From Colias croceus (Eukaryota; Arthropoda; Insecta; Lepidoptera; Pieridae), in the NCBI RefSeq assembly GCF_905220415.1, contig NC_059539.1:5208001-5272000 (forward strand): 64,000 bases of DNA, written 5' to 3'. A program made the position numbers and the translations under genes. The notes beneath the pieces were generated by a model, which was not told the origin of the DNA, made no database searches, and saw only the letters and a program-made list of their open reading frames with translations. Of the stretch, positions 12,101 through 24,289 are shown in pieces. The first letter of the stretch is position 1. Each line of letters starts with the position of its first letter.

Positions 12101-15100
12101 TATGTGATCTTTATATATAAAGAACTCAACCGTCAGTTGCTGAAATATAATAACTTTAATTAGTGGGAACATCGATCAATACAAATTATCTCCAAAAAAT
12201 TTGGAAGCATTAAAAAAATATTCAAATAATGTTATCAGTCTGTAACGATATCATTATATATTGCCAAAAATAATATTTTGTATGAAAATGGCGTCTATTA
12301 CGTGTTTCCTGTGTCGTCACATTGAAATCGGCATCAATTAATCGACCCGTAACGCACGAGGCCGCACATTGTTTATCCTGTTATAGTTCATGGACAGTGC
12401 CATCCATTTGTTCTTACATTCTTTAAATATATACTTTACATAACTTATCTTTAAATTAAAATTATAGATAAAATGCTAATTAATTCATGATAAAATTCAT
12501 GAAAGTGCAAAATTCCTGAATTCATTTTCTGAATTAATAAACACGCAGTCATACATTTTTATAATCCATACTAATATTATAAATTCGAAAGTAACTCTGT
12601 CTGTCTGTCTGTTACTCAATCACGCCTTAACTATACTGAACCAATTTGCATGAAATTTTGTATAGAAATGTTTTGATATCCGAGAAAGGACATAGGCTAC
12701 ATAGGCTACTACCCCGGGAAAGGATAGGAAAGAGAAAGGAAGAAAAGAAAAGATAGGATAGGTTTTATCCTGGAAATCCCACAGGAACGGGAACTATGCG
12801 GGTTTTTCTTTGACTGCGCGGGCGAAGCTGCGGGTGGAAAGCTAGTGCCTAATACATATATGTTTATTTTCAGGAAATAGGACGACATATGTAATGGTGG
12901 AGCTCATCTTGAGACAATCGGGTTGAATCTAGATTTTCCCGAGTAATTGACCCAAAAAGTCTGTATCATTGGTTACATAATAAATTTATAGTTTGGACTT
13001 GGATAGGAAAATACAAACCAGAATTATACGTAAGTTGTGAACACTAGCAATTTCTCTGTCTACGAAATCGGCTTCCGACGCCAGTGAGGCGCGTCCACGT
13101 AATAAACTATTTTTGTAATATCTACCCACTATTTCATTATACGCTATGTTAAGTGGAAGTATCTCGGTAAAAAGCACTTTTATTCCAACGAATTGAAGTC
13201 TCAAAATATTTATACTAGTAATGTTCCGTACGAATGCTGAATTAAACATCATGGTCACGATCGTAACCTTTTAGTAGAGGCTATCGGGCTACACAATGCG
13301 TTTTTATTTTTTGCTATCATTATACTTAAGGGGATATTTTAGTTCAACTAGGTTTACGCAATTTATCAAAACATGATCAATCTTTTAAAGCCTTATTTCA
13401 TCCGATATTGAATATCTCATTTTCTTATTTGAACTAAGTTTAATTTCCATAACATATTATTGCGAGAAAGTCGCAAAATATCAAAGAAAATATATCAATA
13501 AGAACAAAACTTCTCAAGTGGAACCTTTGTTCCGGTATTAAGCCAACGTAATGTAAAACAACAAAGTGCTACAAGAAACATTCGTGCAGCTCTTATACCA
13601 ATAATTTAATTCGTTTTAACAAATTACTCTAGCAATTAATGTTGTCGACTATTATAGAGCATAAGGTTTGAGTAAAGGCAATAAAGATAAAAAGACTTAT
13701 ATATTTAACATCACTAGAGACAATCTTTATTGAAAATACGATAATAATATTATGCAAAACGCACTATAGGACTTCGCATTATAACTATTGCGTTATCACC
13801 GACCAGTAGACAATATTGTGTTCGTGATACTGTTTAATAATATAGTAATTTTTAATGCAAATTGATAACACATGATTCATTATTTATGATTCATGATGTG
13901 AATATTTAATTATTTGTTTTAGCATGTTTAGCACATTATTTGATTATTAGCATTTTACGCAATGAGAACATAATGATAAGAATGATAGATTTTATTACCA
14001 TAAAAACTGATATGTGTAGTGTGCACCAGTGCACCTCATTAACTTATTCAATTATTCGGGTAAATTCAAAAAATCTTCACGAATTCTAAGAAAAATATTT
14101 ACAGACTAAGAGATTTCACGAAAGGAAAAATAGACAAACCTTCCTATAAACAGCTGTAATGAGTATCAATTTGTCAAACAGAAAGATTCTCATGAGTTGT
14201 CGCCGCCGGCGCGCGTTGTCCATCGCGTAGAATTCATTCTGGCGTAACAATCTTCCCTGATTCAACAGGTTCAAATAAGGCTGGAATCATATAAATTTAT
14301 CGATCATATTTCATTTTTTCACATTCATTCACAGGATTTATAAATTTGCTATGTTGAAAATTTTCTTGTGTAAATAATGGACATAATGAAAACTGCATTG
14401 TAATAATTTGTAATTCGAAAATCTTGATAAAGTGTTGAAAATAATAAGGAAAAAGACATCCGCATTATTGGCAACCAGCAAATAACAAAGACAGCGTTGT
14501 CGTTTAGTTTGTATTCTACCCCTCTGTTCATTTCCCCCCTAACGTCCGATGCCACATGAAATAACAAACAAAACAGTTTTGCATTCATAACAAAAACGTC
14601 AATACGTTATGCATTGGTAATCCATTCTATAAATAGCTAGTCAAGTAAGAATTACGACCTTAATTATTTATACTTACAGGGCAATCTCTTATATTTTCCA
14701 AAGCCATGATCCCGTCCACCGCTGTCAGAACACATTCAATCATAGTTTTAGCTAGTTTCAAACTTTCTAACGGTGTTTCATAAGTCTCCGACTCTCCATT
14801 GCTACCGCCCGTTTCATCACTGTCCACACTTAATTTAGATATTCTAGAGTCCGATTCACACCTCTCATTTTCGTAGTTTATATAAGTTTTTACGAGATCA
14901 TCCAGAAACAGTTTATACCTCGGTATCCTTTGCACCGGTTCTAAAAGGTAGCTAGAGAGATCTAATCTATCACCTAATTCTAACTGTCGTCGCTGGAACA
15001 AAAAATAATATTTAATATTCGATGCTCAAAATATATTAATGCATAATATTCATAGCAGATATTAATTATGAAGCGATTAATAGTTTATCTAACAGTATCT

Positions 15101-18100
15101 AATTTTATGTATACGTAAGCGTGTACTTCTACGTAAGCATGTAGAGAAATGGTTCGTTTATATATCAAGTTACAAAATTATTATTGTATGGAAAAAGATA
15201 TGTGATCACGATCAAATAGAATTACTGGAGCAGAATTTCATCCGACTAACTAGACTGAGAAGTTTGTTAGCAAGGAAATGGCGCGTGACAGACGTACGAG
15301 GTTTCTCTATGCCAAAATTTATAATTTTAATTGCATTAATATTCCATTCAACACACATGAGAACTGTATGAACATTCAGCATATTTATTCCTCTTAACTT
15401 GTAAATTGATAAACAAGTTCCATGCTGAATATTTAAAACCTAGGCCTCGGATTCTAAGATTTATAAATGACAACTCCGTCTTTCAACTAGCATTCGATTG
15501 AAGTATTGTAGAACTTACTGAATGTAGTGAACTGAATGCATCAATAATGGCATAAATTATGTAACAGTACACACAGCTATCCACATATTTAACAGTACTT
15601 TACATTCCATAAGCCACAACTTTAGAAATGAGGAAATGCACACGCATCATCGTGAGCACAAAAGCATACCTATACAATAATAATAATGCACAGATAATAG
15701 GTAGTCGATAATTAAAATCATAATTTTTACATTCATTATTCAAATATTATGTTTCAATTAACAACCCGAACATCGAAAATCTAAAGGAAAATGTTCAGTG
15801 CTTTTGGGCCATTCCCGTACTTCATGATAGGCGTAATTTTAAATTTTACATTAATACACAATAAAATAACCGGATTTTTTCAATTGTATGAGAAAAATCC
15901 CAACTTAGATAACGTCTGCGTCATGTTATTAATTTATGCAAATATTGAATTAATGTATGCCAAACTTGCTTGCATGACGCTTTGATTATATTAAAATTAG
16001 CCTGTACCCACGATATAGGCCACCTGTGTACCAAATTTCACCCATATCCGTTAATCAAAAATACCTGAATAGATCATAACAATGGAACATTTTTAAATTA
16101 CCTGGAAAAATTGTTTGTGCTCATACACCAGTCTAGTTGCTCTCTTATTATTTCTAGAGTACATTACGTACATATTAAACCTTTGCTCCTGAAATAAAAT
16201 ACAGTCATTTTAAAAATTTATACTTATTGGTACTCATTACAGAAGCATATTTGTATGCGAAGATAAGTATAAAATAAATAGGATATACTTTCTTTTGTGA
16301 AGGATACAGTCCATATAAAATAAATATAAATAAATATAAAACTAAGAGAGAAAGAAACTTCGCTGTTCCTTGCAAATAATTAAAAAACCGCTCATAATTC
16401 TATAATTATGTTAGACTTCTACTATTATAATGAGAGGTTTATAAAATTAAAGCGAAAGCCTTCTCGGTATACACAAGCGATGAATGATATCCATGCGCAG
16501 TATCGGACCGTGAAGGTGTTTTTGTTACCTACTGAAAAATACAATTACAAACCACATTTGTACTTTTCCTTGTAATATTGGCATTCTAAAGATAAACAGG
16601 AAATTTTGGAGATTTATTCATGATAGAAATATCTCTTCGAATTGAAGCTTATCATTTTGGGTCATGTAATGCAGATATTACACTAATGTGTTAAAAAAAT
16701 CAATACTGCGTATTGCATAATGTTTATTTTTATTACTTTTGGATAATGAAATAAACTGAAATTGTCACATATAGAAAACTTTCTATTCTTTGTTTATTTT
16801 ATGATTTATCACCTTCTACTTCTACAATGTGCAGTTTTATTAGCATCAGAATATACTCACGAATCTCCGAAAACATTGTCCAAGTTTCCTTAGATCATTT
16901 TCGCAGTCTCTCAAGGCTGGGAGGAATTCCTCTGCATGGAACCGACATATTCGTTCAATGTTCGCAAATATGTCCGTCTTCGACCCTCTAAGTGTCATTG
17001 GTAAATCTTCTCGAGACATTTCTGGGATGTAATCATCGACCACATGCCTTAGTCGCTCGACGTACACATTTTCGGTGTGTAGCAACTCATTCACGCGTTC
17101 AGTCATCCGCCTAGTAAAAATAGATATACGTTTTATCATTCGAAGAAAATATTAGCTACAAATAATACAATACTATACTAGCGATACTATCATTGTATCG
17201 ATAAGGTAAAGTATGTAGCTATAGAACATTAGTCATGGAGTTCAACATGCCTTTTGGATTATACTATTACTATTATTATTTTAATTAATACCTAGAAATT
17301 AACTTTGTCAAAAAATTTTTTGTCAATTAAAATCTTTTGATCTACGTGAAAAGTGAAGTCCCACGTCCCCTAGTGGGGTAAGGGGCAGATGCATTATGCA
17401 TCTGTTTCACTGATCGATTTTCTTCAGGGACAAGAAGGTGATCAGCCTTCTGAGTCCTGCCAGACTGAGACATTTTTTTTTCGTCTCCACCGGGAAGCAA
17501 ACCTATCCTGGGTTCGATTCCGTGCGGTGTTATGCTCACGCATCAACCACTGTACCAAGGAGGTTGATCTACGTGCTTTAATATAAAAAATATTTACGGA
17601 AAAAGATATATTTACATACAAACGAAACTTGTGTAAAATCACGTCAGATGTAATTTGTAAATAACCTTGGCATACAAAACGTATCACATACGCTTTCATT
17701 AAAAATAGATACGCAATTTACCTAGTAACTGTTTAACTAATTTTTCGATATCTTTCGCTTGAAATAATTGATTTTGAATTAAATATTTGAAGTTATAGTT
17801 TTCAACGAAACTTATCAATATCAGTATTTCCTGTATCTCCTTGATCGTAACGCGAACAGCACGTACGAGGTATTGATAAAAAAATTCTGAGTAATTATTA
17901 TTATAGTTACTTATTTATAAGCTGCTTAGTGCTTACATTGTTAACGTATGAGTTATGACTATTACATAATATGTATTTTATTACTTATATCTATAATCTA
18001 TCCCTAACCACATCTCATATTATTATGTATACTCTCTTATTGTGTAAAATAATATGTTTATTTAATAATCTTGTTTTTTCAACTATTTCAAGCATAAGAT

Positions 18101-21100
18101 ATGCTGATTAAAAATATAACGTTAATCAGGCCTAAGATTACATAGCCTCTACATAATATCTATACAAATGTTAAAAAAAGAGAAGAGTTTGTTTGTTTGG
18201 TTGGTTGAATGTGCTAATCTCAGGAACTACTATATCCGATTTTAAAAGTTATTGCAGTGTAGATACTTTATTAAACGAGGAAGGCTATGGGCCATATATT
18301 ATTATCATCACGGTAAGTCCAATAGTTGCGGAACCATACGGGTTGTATACGTAGTATATTATTAATAGTCTGTGATACGGGTAACACCGCGGGGCACAGC
18401 TAGTGTAGGTTCAAATTCCATGCTGATTTCTTGTAAAAATAGTTACTCGTAGTAAAATATTACAATACATACCTACTGATATATCAGCTATATTTAGTCC
18501 TATGAGAAAACGTTTCGTTCTGTATATTAGCCAAAACAATAATACCTACGTTGATTACGTGTGAAGTGAGATCAGAGAAATGACACAAGCAAAGAAAATA
18601 TGTTTTGTGGAAAATATAAACAATGCACTACAATAGGTTTTACTGTAAAAGTTCTATATTCTTATGCAATTCCTAGTGTCGCCTAGGTATGTGGGAGTAC
18701 TCCTAACCTGTCACCTTTAATAATAATTGTAACTAGAGCGGAATTAATAAACCGCTAAGGACTTACCGATTAACATATCAGATCAATTTGCAGTGTATTA
18801 ATGTTTGAATAAACAGAAATATAAATAATAAATGTTTTAGAAAAAATACGAGTTTTCATTTATTTTTTGAAATTTTTCTTAACGCCAAAGATTAAAAATA
18901 ACATGTTTATGGATTTGCATCATTATTTATCTAGTTTGAAAGCATTTTTTAATCACTGTGAGCTGTAGGTAATGTCGAACTACTTGTATATGCAACTAGC
19001 TGTGGCAACTAGGAATGTAATAAGTCACGTCATACGTAATATGCAGTCATAACAAAGAGAATAGGTACTTTACTATGTACTAGTAGGGAATACTACACAT
19101 AAGACTTTTGTACACAGTTCCTACCTAGGTATTCCTAAAAAAATATATTTGTTTACAAAATAATTGTTGTTCGATGTTTTATTTTTAGATACTGGAATCA
19201 ATATAAAGCAGAAACTGTGTGACTTCAAACAATACAGTGAATAAACAATCGGTTTAAAAATATTCAGACCTTGAGATTTTACGTGTTATTTCAAAGAACT
19301 TCTTAGTTTGCAAGTTGAACTCGGTTCGATGTTCATTTTTTGTCTAGTGACATCAAAATAAAACGTGTGATTTTTTTGGTTTGTTTTTACAATGTAGGTA
19401 ACATTGTAGTAACTACACGCCGTAAATTAAATTGCCAAATCTAATCTGATACAATTTACTGTTTATTTTTGACTCTACAAATGCGGGCAGCAGCAAAAAA
19501 AAAGGACAATCCAGTTACTTTCTTTTTTTTTACACGTGAAGTCGTAGTTGTAAGCTTGATTTGGAATAAATTATATTAAGAGGAAACCTCCTATTAATTA
19601 TCAAAAATTAAAAGATTAAGGCTGTTTTTCATAAAAGACAAAATAAATTTATTGCTTATGTTTATTTATCTGAAAACGATCGTGAACTATATATATATTT
19701 ACCTACGTATGTATTACGTACGTATTTTGTGAAGTGAAACTTTTTTATGCGTGTTGAGACTAAAATTTCGTCACGTCATGGAATAAGACGACGATTTTGA
19801 TATCTTTGAAAAATGCCAAAGAAGTTTCATTTCTGACATGTGTGCTCGACACACGGGCTCTTTTTTTTTTATTTATACAATGTAGTATTCTACCTTCATT
19901 GTCTTGATCATTGTAAATAATGCACAGGGGTATAAGTAAGTAAGTCGTCCATTTGTAAACCTAGAATGCTTCATAAACAACCTAGACACGTTTAGGAATT
20001 TATAATATTATACAAACCTCTGACACATTTAAGTCAGCATATCAACAATAACAATATTATGTTCACATTCAATTAGAATTTAGTCATCACAGCCCACGTT
20101 GCGTTTTTTGTTCAAACCAACTATAAATATACCTATTGATATTTCGTTGTACCAACCAAAGCAGAGAGACTTAAATCCAAATATTTAAACTTCAGATTAA
20201 TAAGCTGATTAATAATTATTAACAGAATAAGCTTCAGAATCGTCATAATAATATAACGAACTGGTCAGCATCAGCATTTAGCACAGGTCGGGAAAAGATA
20301 TTAGTTTCAAGGGACTTAAGATTCAAAATTTATTCTTCCTAACATAACAAGTCAAAAATCAGTCTTATTCTAATTGACGATATATGAGATAGTAACAGCA
20401 GCAAAAAAAAAGGACAATCCAGTTACTTTCTTTTTTTTTACACGTGAAGTCGTAGGGTCATTGCGCCTGTTCGCGTCCACCTGCCTATTCGCGTCCATTT
20501 TGCGGATATCTTTTAGAAAATTCACGAAAATAAGTATACTTTATGTAAAATTGTAATAAGAAAAATTTCCGATAATACCTCAATGTATAAGAGACATGCA
20601 CACTTATTCAAAATATGCCTGCGCACCGCCTATCCTATTTAAAAAAAATATTTAATTTTGGCTATTAAACGAGAGAGCTAAAACGCGCGGGATTTTGAAA
20701 AAAAAATAGTGCGCAGCGTCGCGTTTGACGGTAAGTATCTTATTGTTAAATGTGAATTTTTGAATATGTAACTGTTTCTTTACTTTGCTAACAAAACATG
20801 GAATAGTATGGATTATAAATCAGCTTATTTCTTTTACAATTAATAGCTAAAATAAGGTGGACGCGAATTACTACACCGAATTTGTACAACTTCCATTTTG
20901 CGTCCAAGGTGGGCGCAAACTATACCTATAGTGCATAACAATAGAACATATTGCGTCCACATTGTTTTTCATTACGTAGCAATGAATTGTTTGTTTAAAA
21001 TATGTAATTTATAATAGATTGTAAATTTTTTACTAAGACCACAAGATGATAATTTAAATTTTCATTCAAATTAGCAAATTTGTATGCTATTTTTTCATTT

Positions 21101-24100
21101 TAAAATGGGTATTCCAAGAATGAGACTAGTATCTATCTTTGAGAATGAGTCAATAAGTTTGTGGTTAAGAAAATAATATAAACAAAAAAGAAATTTAATT
21201 CATTAGAAACTAAAAAATAGGGTAGAGGCACAGACTAATAATAATATACTACGTATACAAGTAGAGGTGTAGGTGTAATATTAATAGAACTGATTATTAT
21301 TTATTTACATAACGTAACGTTGTTTTTTGTTAATTTTTAGTTCTATTTATGATGAAAAGATAAATATAAATAAGTTTTTCAGTTTCCTTACAGTGAATTA
21401 TATTAATAATAATGTTGATTTTAGGGTTCCGAACCTCAAAAGGAAAAACCGGAATCCTTGTAGGATCACTTTGATATCCGTCCGTCTGTATGTCCGTCTG
21501 CCGGTCTGTCTTTCTGTCAAGACGCTTTTTCTCAGTAACGCGTTCAGGTATAAAGCTGAAATTTATATTGAATACTCAAGTCTACGGTCCCTTGAAGCAG
21601 TGAAAAAATCAAACTTATAAGCCAAAGAATTCAAAAGATACAGCCGTTTATGCTGCAAATTTTCGCAAATTTCGACATTCGCAAGGGAATCAAAACCTAC
21701 AGGGTACTTTACGTGAACACAGACACTTGAAGTTTGGTACGAAGCAACGTCTTATAGCACGAATAAGGGAGATATTGAAAAAATAATCATTTACAGTTAA
21801 AACATATGAAAAAAAACAGGTTAATACGGAACCCTCGTTGTGCGAGTTCCACTCGAATTTGGCCGGTTTTTATTAAATAACTATATTCGTAAATAAATAA
21901 TTTATTAAAATCTAATTTTTATTTGCATTTATCTGATAAAATATCACCCAATACACTCTTAATTCTTTTTCTAAGCTGGTGGACGCGAACTGGTCCACGG
22001 GTGGACGCAAACTGGAATTTTTGGACGCGAACTGGGTAAAACGCCTAATTCTGCTATTTATCTAGATAAATAAAAACCACATGATATTTCCAACACAATT
22101 GAAAGTAAATCTTATAATAGACTATGTAATGAACACGTTTCATAAATTTTGCGTTGAAATTTGTTCTGGAACATTTTTATTTTCTCCTTCAAACTTTCCA
22201 ACTGCACTAAGTGGACGCGAACTGGCGCAATGACCCTAGTTGTAAGCTTGATTTGGAATAAATTATATTAAGAGGAAACCTCCTATTAATTATCAAAAAT
22301 TAAAAGATTAAGGCTGTTTTTCATAAAAGACAAAATAAATTTATTGCTTATGTTTATTTATCTGAAAACGATCGTGAACTATAGTGGTATAACTGTGCGT
22401 ATTTATTTTTCATGACAACTACCGTAAAATAATAGAAAAATATATTCAAACGTAATTTTCTACCGCAATGTTCGCACTAGATTTTTACATTCGAATGGCA
22501 ATTTCATGCATTAACTTCCTCAAGTTAAAATTAATTTATTTTAATATACTTATTTAAATAGTCAAATACACAGCAAATTTACTCAAACTACGCAATATTT
22601 TGAGGCATATCAATCTGCGTGTACATGAATATTAAATCATAACTCGGAATCTAACTGTTCGTCAAATACATAGAGGCAAACATCACTATGTTAACTACCT
22701 GCCTGCCTCGGACCATATGAATAAACATCAAGGTGAAACCTCATACGTAGTGCGATCGCGACCACTGTTTATTTACAGCGATAATCATTTTGCTTGTGTA
22801 ATGAGACTTGTACCAACAACTATTCGATATTCTCGAATGAGACACGTTTTATATAACCAAAAATCGCATTGCAATTTGGCTTAGCGTCATTTAAATTTAG
22901 TAACATGTCGATAAATGCTTATCAAAAATTCAAAACGTCGACATATACTTTGAAGAAATAGAACAAAGACGTACTAATCATATCAGCGCTTCAATGGCAA
23001 ACGATAAATTATTATCAGATATAAACGCGAAACAATTTTGCAATATCGAAAATATTTTCCTAGATATCTGAGCAGAATAAATTCAATTGACCTCACCTTC
23101 TATATTTCTCCTTTTTTGATTCCACTGGCATTAATACCGGTTCTATGGACTTTGAAACACACCACTCGTTTACTGCACTCACAGTGAGGAATTCTGTATC
23201 GGGTGCATGGCACACCTCGGACCCAAACTCGTCTGAAGATACCGTAATACTGTCATACTTTTGGTAAGGAACCATGTCAAGGGATGATATCGATTTGATG
23301 CTAACATTATCGAAATTGCTACGATCCCCAGATCCACCAGACCTCTCCGATAGATTGTCTGCTTCATCACTTTCGTAATCGTTTATTAATGTATCAGTGG
23401 ATTGGTCTGTTGATAACGTATCCGCTTTACCTTCATCGTTATTTACAATGTATTCATCACTTTCTTTAAGTTTATCACTGTCGTTAGTATCGTCACTACT
23501 GCTACTACTACTACTATTACTACTAGAACGAATTTCATTTGATGAAGCTTTAATTATATTCGCCTTCATTTCTTCTTCATTGTCTGATGATTCAGATTGT
23601 TTCAATCGTAATAATTTTTCTAAATCACTTTGTCTTACACCATATGACCAAAGCGTCTCGCCAATATTGTGTCCTTGTCCACCGATTGTTGATTTTCTTC
23701 TTATTACGGGCGGCTGTCGTGATCGTCGTTGCACAATTGGTGAAGTGGAAGGTGTAGCAAATGAATAACGCCTCTCTTTTTCAGTAGTTTTCTCTGGAAC
23801 TGGAGACTTGCTCTCAACCGAAGAGCCATCGTTGAAAGGTTCTGGTGGCGGTGGCGCTGGCCTGTGTGGTCTAAGAGATGATGACTTACGATCCGAAATG
23901 AATCCTGAAGAACTTGATTCATAACTTATTTCCGAAACGTTTGATAAGATAGAATTTACAGACACATTTGAATTTCTATCTGGAGTTGCGTTCACTTGAC
24001 ACAAATGTTGAAAGTGTAAATGAATTGGATTTACAACGCTTGTTAGACTACCCAGGAGAGGGTCTTTAAGTCTCTCCAGGGATTCACTAGAACTACCGAG

Positions 24101-24253
24101 GTTGATACCAGTGCGTTCGAACCGAAGAATCATATCTTTGACAGTGGTTCTATCCTTTCTTAATTCTACACAGTCATTGTCTGAAACATCACCAGACGAC
24201 GTAGGTTCGTGTGAAATCCTATTGATGTTTTCTTGTGACATGGTGTAGTGCAT
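9041..24253 (-). CDS. RhoGEF (DH-PH) protein, PLEKHG/puratrophin-1-like
   Basis: The gene encodes a Dbl-family guanine-nucleotide exchange factor, expected to activate Rho-family GTPases in the cytosol or at membranes. Seven exons join in phase: 24253-23097, 17110-16861, 16188-16102, 14992-14678, 14280-14140, 12139-11926 and 9130-9041. All have AG/GT borders and together give 751 codons. Residues 1-385 are a Ser-rich, probably disordered N-terminus; the DH domain spans about 387-600 and the PH domain about 607-720, followed by a short polar tail. The ATG at 24253 is the first after an in-frame TGA; a second Met lies four codons downstream. DH features seen include NELLHTENVYVERLRHVV and LLEPVQRIPRYKLFLDDL; the PH domain ends in WVEEITSLLWEQAM, its C-terminal helix. 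PLEKHG membership is inferred from the DH-PH layout and recalled family resemblance. The 3' end is incomplete (see 8431-8498). Confidence 0.9.
11926..14280 (-). CDS. RhoGEF exons 5-6: pleckstrin-homology (PH) domain
   Basis: Exon 5 (14280-14140, 47 codons) encodes the first PH strands: LNQGRLLRQNEFYAMD, a basic ARRRRQ loop, then RIFLFDKLILIT. It is short and was found by searching the minus strand for the expected PH start between the DH exon and the PH C-terminal half. Exon 6 (12139-11926) encodes FFIYKDHIPVDDLGI, YKFSIWYKKRN, YKLETRD and the terminal helix WVEEITSLLWEQAMQKK. Both junctions are phase 0; exon 6 ends in phase 1 at G|GTATGA. Confidence 0.9.
12569..12848 (+). repeat. TCTG-microsatellite-linked lepidopteran repeat
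   Basis: It begins near CATACTAATATTATAAATTCG, has a short (TCTG)n run, 'CTCAATCACGCCTTAACTA' and ends in GCGGGTGGAAAGCTAGTG. It is the same family as the copies at 27390-27635 and 27636-27875. It has an extra purine-rich AGGAAAGAGAAAGG stretch near 12722-12758. It lies in an intron of the RhoGEF gene. The class (Helitron, SINE or LINE tail) is not certain from this sequence. Confidence 0.7.
14678..17110 (-). CDS. RhoGEF exons 2-4: Dbl-homology (DH) domain
   Basis: Exon 2 (17110-16861) starts the DH domain (MTERVNELLHTENVYVE) and carries IFANIERICRFHAEEFLPAL. Exon 3 (16188-16102) encodes MYVMYSRNNKRATRLVYEH. Exon 4 (14992-14678) encodes the conserved catalytic helix LLEPVQRIPRYKLFLDDLVK. Between that helix and SLKLAKTMIECVLTAVDGIM the protein has an extra acidic, Ser-rich insert of about 35 residues (SDSRISKLSVDSDETGGS region), longer than I expect in other DH domains. 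Junctions are phase 0 after exons 2, 3 and 4. Confidence 0.92.
17337..17575 (-). mobile_element. tRNA-derived SINE with 12-bp target duplication
   Basis: The element is flanked by TTGATCTACGTG at 17337-17348 and 17564-17575. On the minus strand the head has tRNA-like pol III boxes: box A TGGTACAGTGGTTGATGCG and a degraded box B, then GGAGACGAAAAAAAAATGTCTC and a tail ending near CCCCACTAGGGGACGTGGG. It matches the copy at 42539-42757 in the opposite orientation. It lies in RhoGEF intron 1. Confidence 0.85.
18179..18406 (+). repeat. SINE-like repeat 'GAAGAGTTTGTTTGTTTG...CAGCTAGT'
   Basis: Shared landmarks are GAAGAGTTTGTTTG, CTAATCTCAGGAACTACT, GAGGAAGGCTATGGG and CCGCGGGGCACAGCTAGT. Other copies lie at 26902-27084, 53524-53690 and 56254-56392, with a reversed fragment at 31428-31553. 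The class is unclear; the pattern fits a short dispersed retroelement. Confidence 0.65.
19488..19691 (+). repeat. 204-bp repeat unit, copy 1
   Basis: It starts CAGCAGCAAAAAAAAAGGAC and ends CGATCGTGAACTATA. By eye it is identical over its full 204 bp to the split copy at 20396-20454 plus 22239-22383. No terminal inverted repeats or coding capacity were seen. Confidence 0.85.
19731..19866 (+). mobile_element. MITE-like repeat with GAAGTGAAACTT ends
   Basis: The ends are inverted (GAAGTGAAACTTTTTTATGC and GCCAAAGAAGTTTCATTTC), followed by GTGTGCTCGACACACGGGCTC. The copy at 28128-28302 is the reverse complement of the same unit and includes the same trailing hairpin. Confidence 0.55.
20455..22236 (+). 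mobile_element. 1.78-kb DNA transposon with 26-bp TIRs and TA duplication
   Basis: The termini are inverted repeats with one mismatch: GGGTCATTGCGCCTGTTCGC... at 20455-20480 and its complement at 22211-22236. TA is duplicated at 20453-20454 and 22237-22238. The motif GTGGACGCGAACTGG or its complement recurs inside both ends and internally (near 20490, 20858, 20903, 20955, 21980, 22002, 22021), like transposase-binding subterminal repeats. No transposase frame is visible, so it appears non-autonomous. The TA duplication would suit Tc1/mariner-type integration, but the TIR is not one I recognise. Confidence 0.8.
21421..21871 (+). repeat. Dispersed 'TTAGGGTTCCG...TTGGCCGG' lepidopteran repeat
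   Basis: It starts TTAGGGTTCCGAACCTCAAA, contains a degenerate CCGTCTG run and CCTACAGGGTACTT, and ends GGAACCCTCG...TTGGCCGGTTTTT. Very similar sequences are common in moth genomes; the element class is uncertain. It sits inside the 1.78-kb transposon, so it is a nested insertion or was carried by it. Confidence 0.65.
23097..24253 (-). CDS. RhoGEF exon 1: disordered Ser/Pro-rich N-terminus
   Basis: This 1157-bp exon encodes residues 1-385 plus two bases of the next codon. It carries a VKDMILRFE segment (residues 38-46), a proline-rich LRPHRPAPPPPEPF stretch near 128-140 that could bind SH3 or EVH1 domains, and a polyserine run coded by a TAC/TGC microsatellite near 23493-23527 on the plus strand. 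The donor is AG|GTGAGG after KKEKYR. It ends in phase 2, which fits the DH exon at 17110 exactly, so no intervening exon is required across the 6-kb intron. Confidence 0.88.
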
Positions 24254-24289
24254 ATGTTTAGGTATTGCACTCACACCAAACTGATAGAG

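Larger units (their letters stand above)
20396..22383 (+). repeat. 204-bp repeat unit, copy 2, split by a transposon
   Basis: Bases 20396-20454 and 22239-22383 reconstitute the 204-bp unit seen intact at 19488-19691. The interruption gives a clean empty site next door, which defines the exact ends and the TA target duplication of the insertion at 20455-22236. Confidence 0.85.

Noticed and set aside
12986..13258. Minus-strand open frame considered as the missing first half of the PH domain
   Set aside because: It has no PH-like strand pattern, while 14140-14280 fits the PH start, phases and splice sites exactly.
23397..23768. Plus-strand 123-codon frame rich in Ser and Leu
   Set aside because: It is the antisense shadow of RhoGEF exon 1; the Leu/Ser runs come from the trinucleotide repeat.
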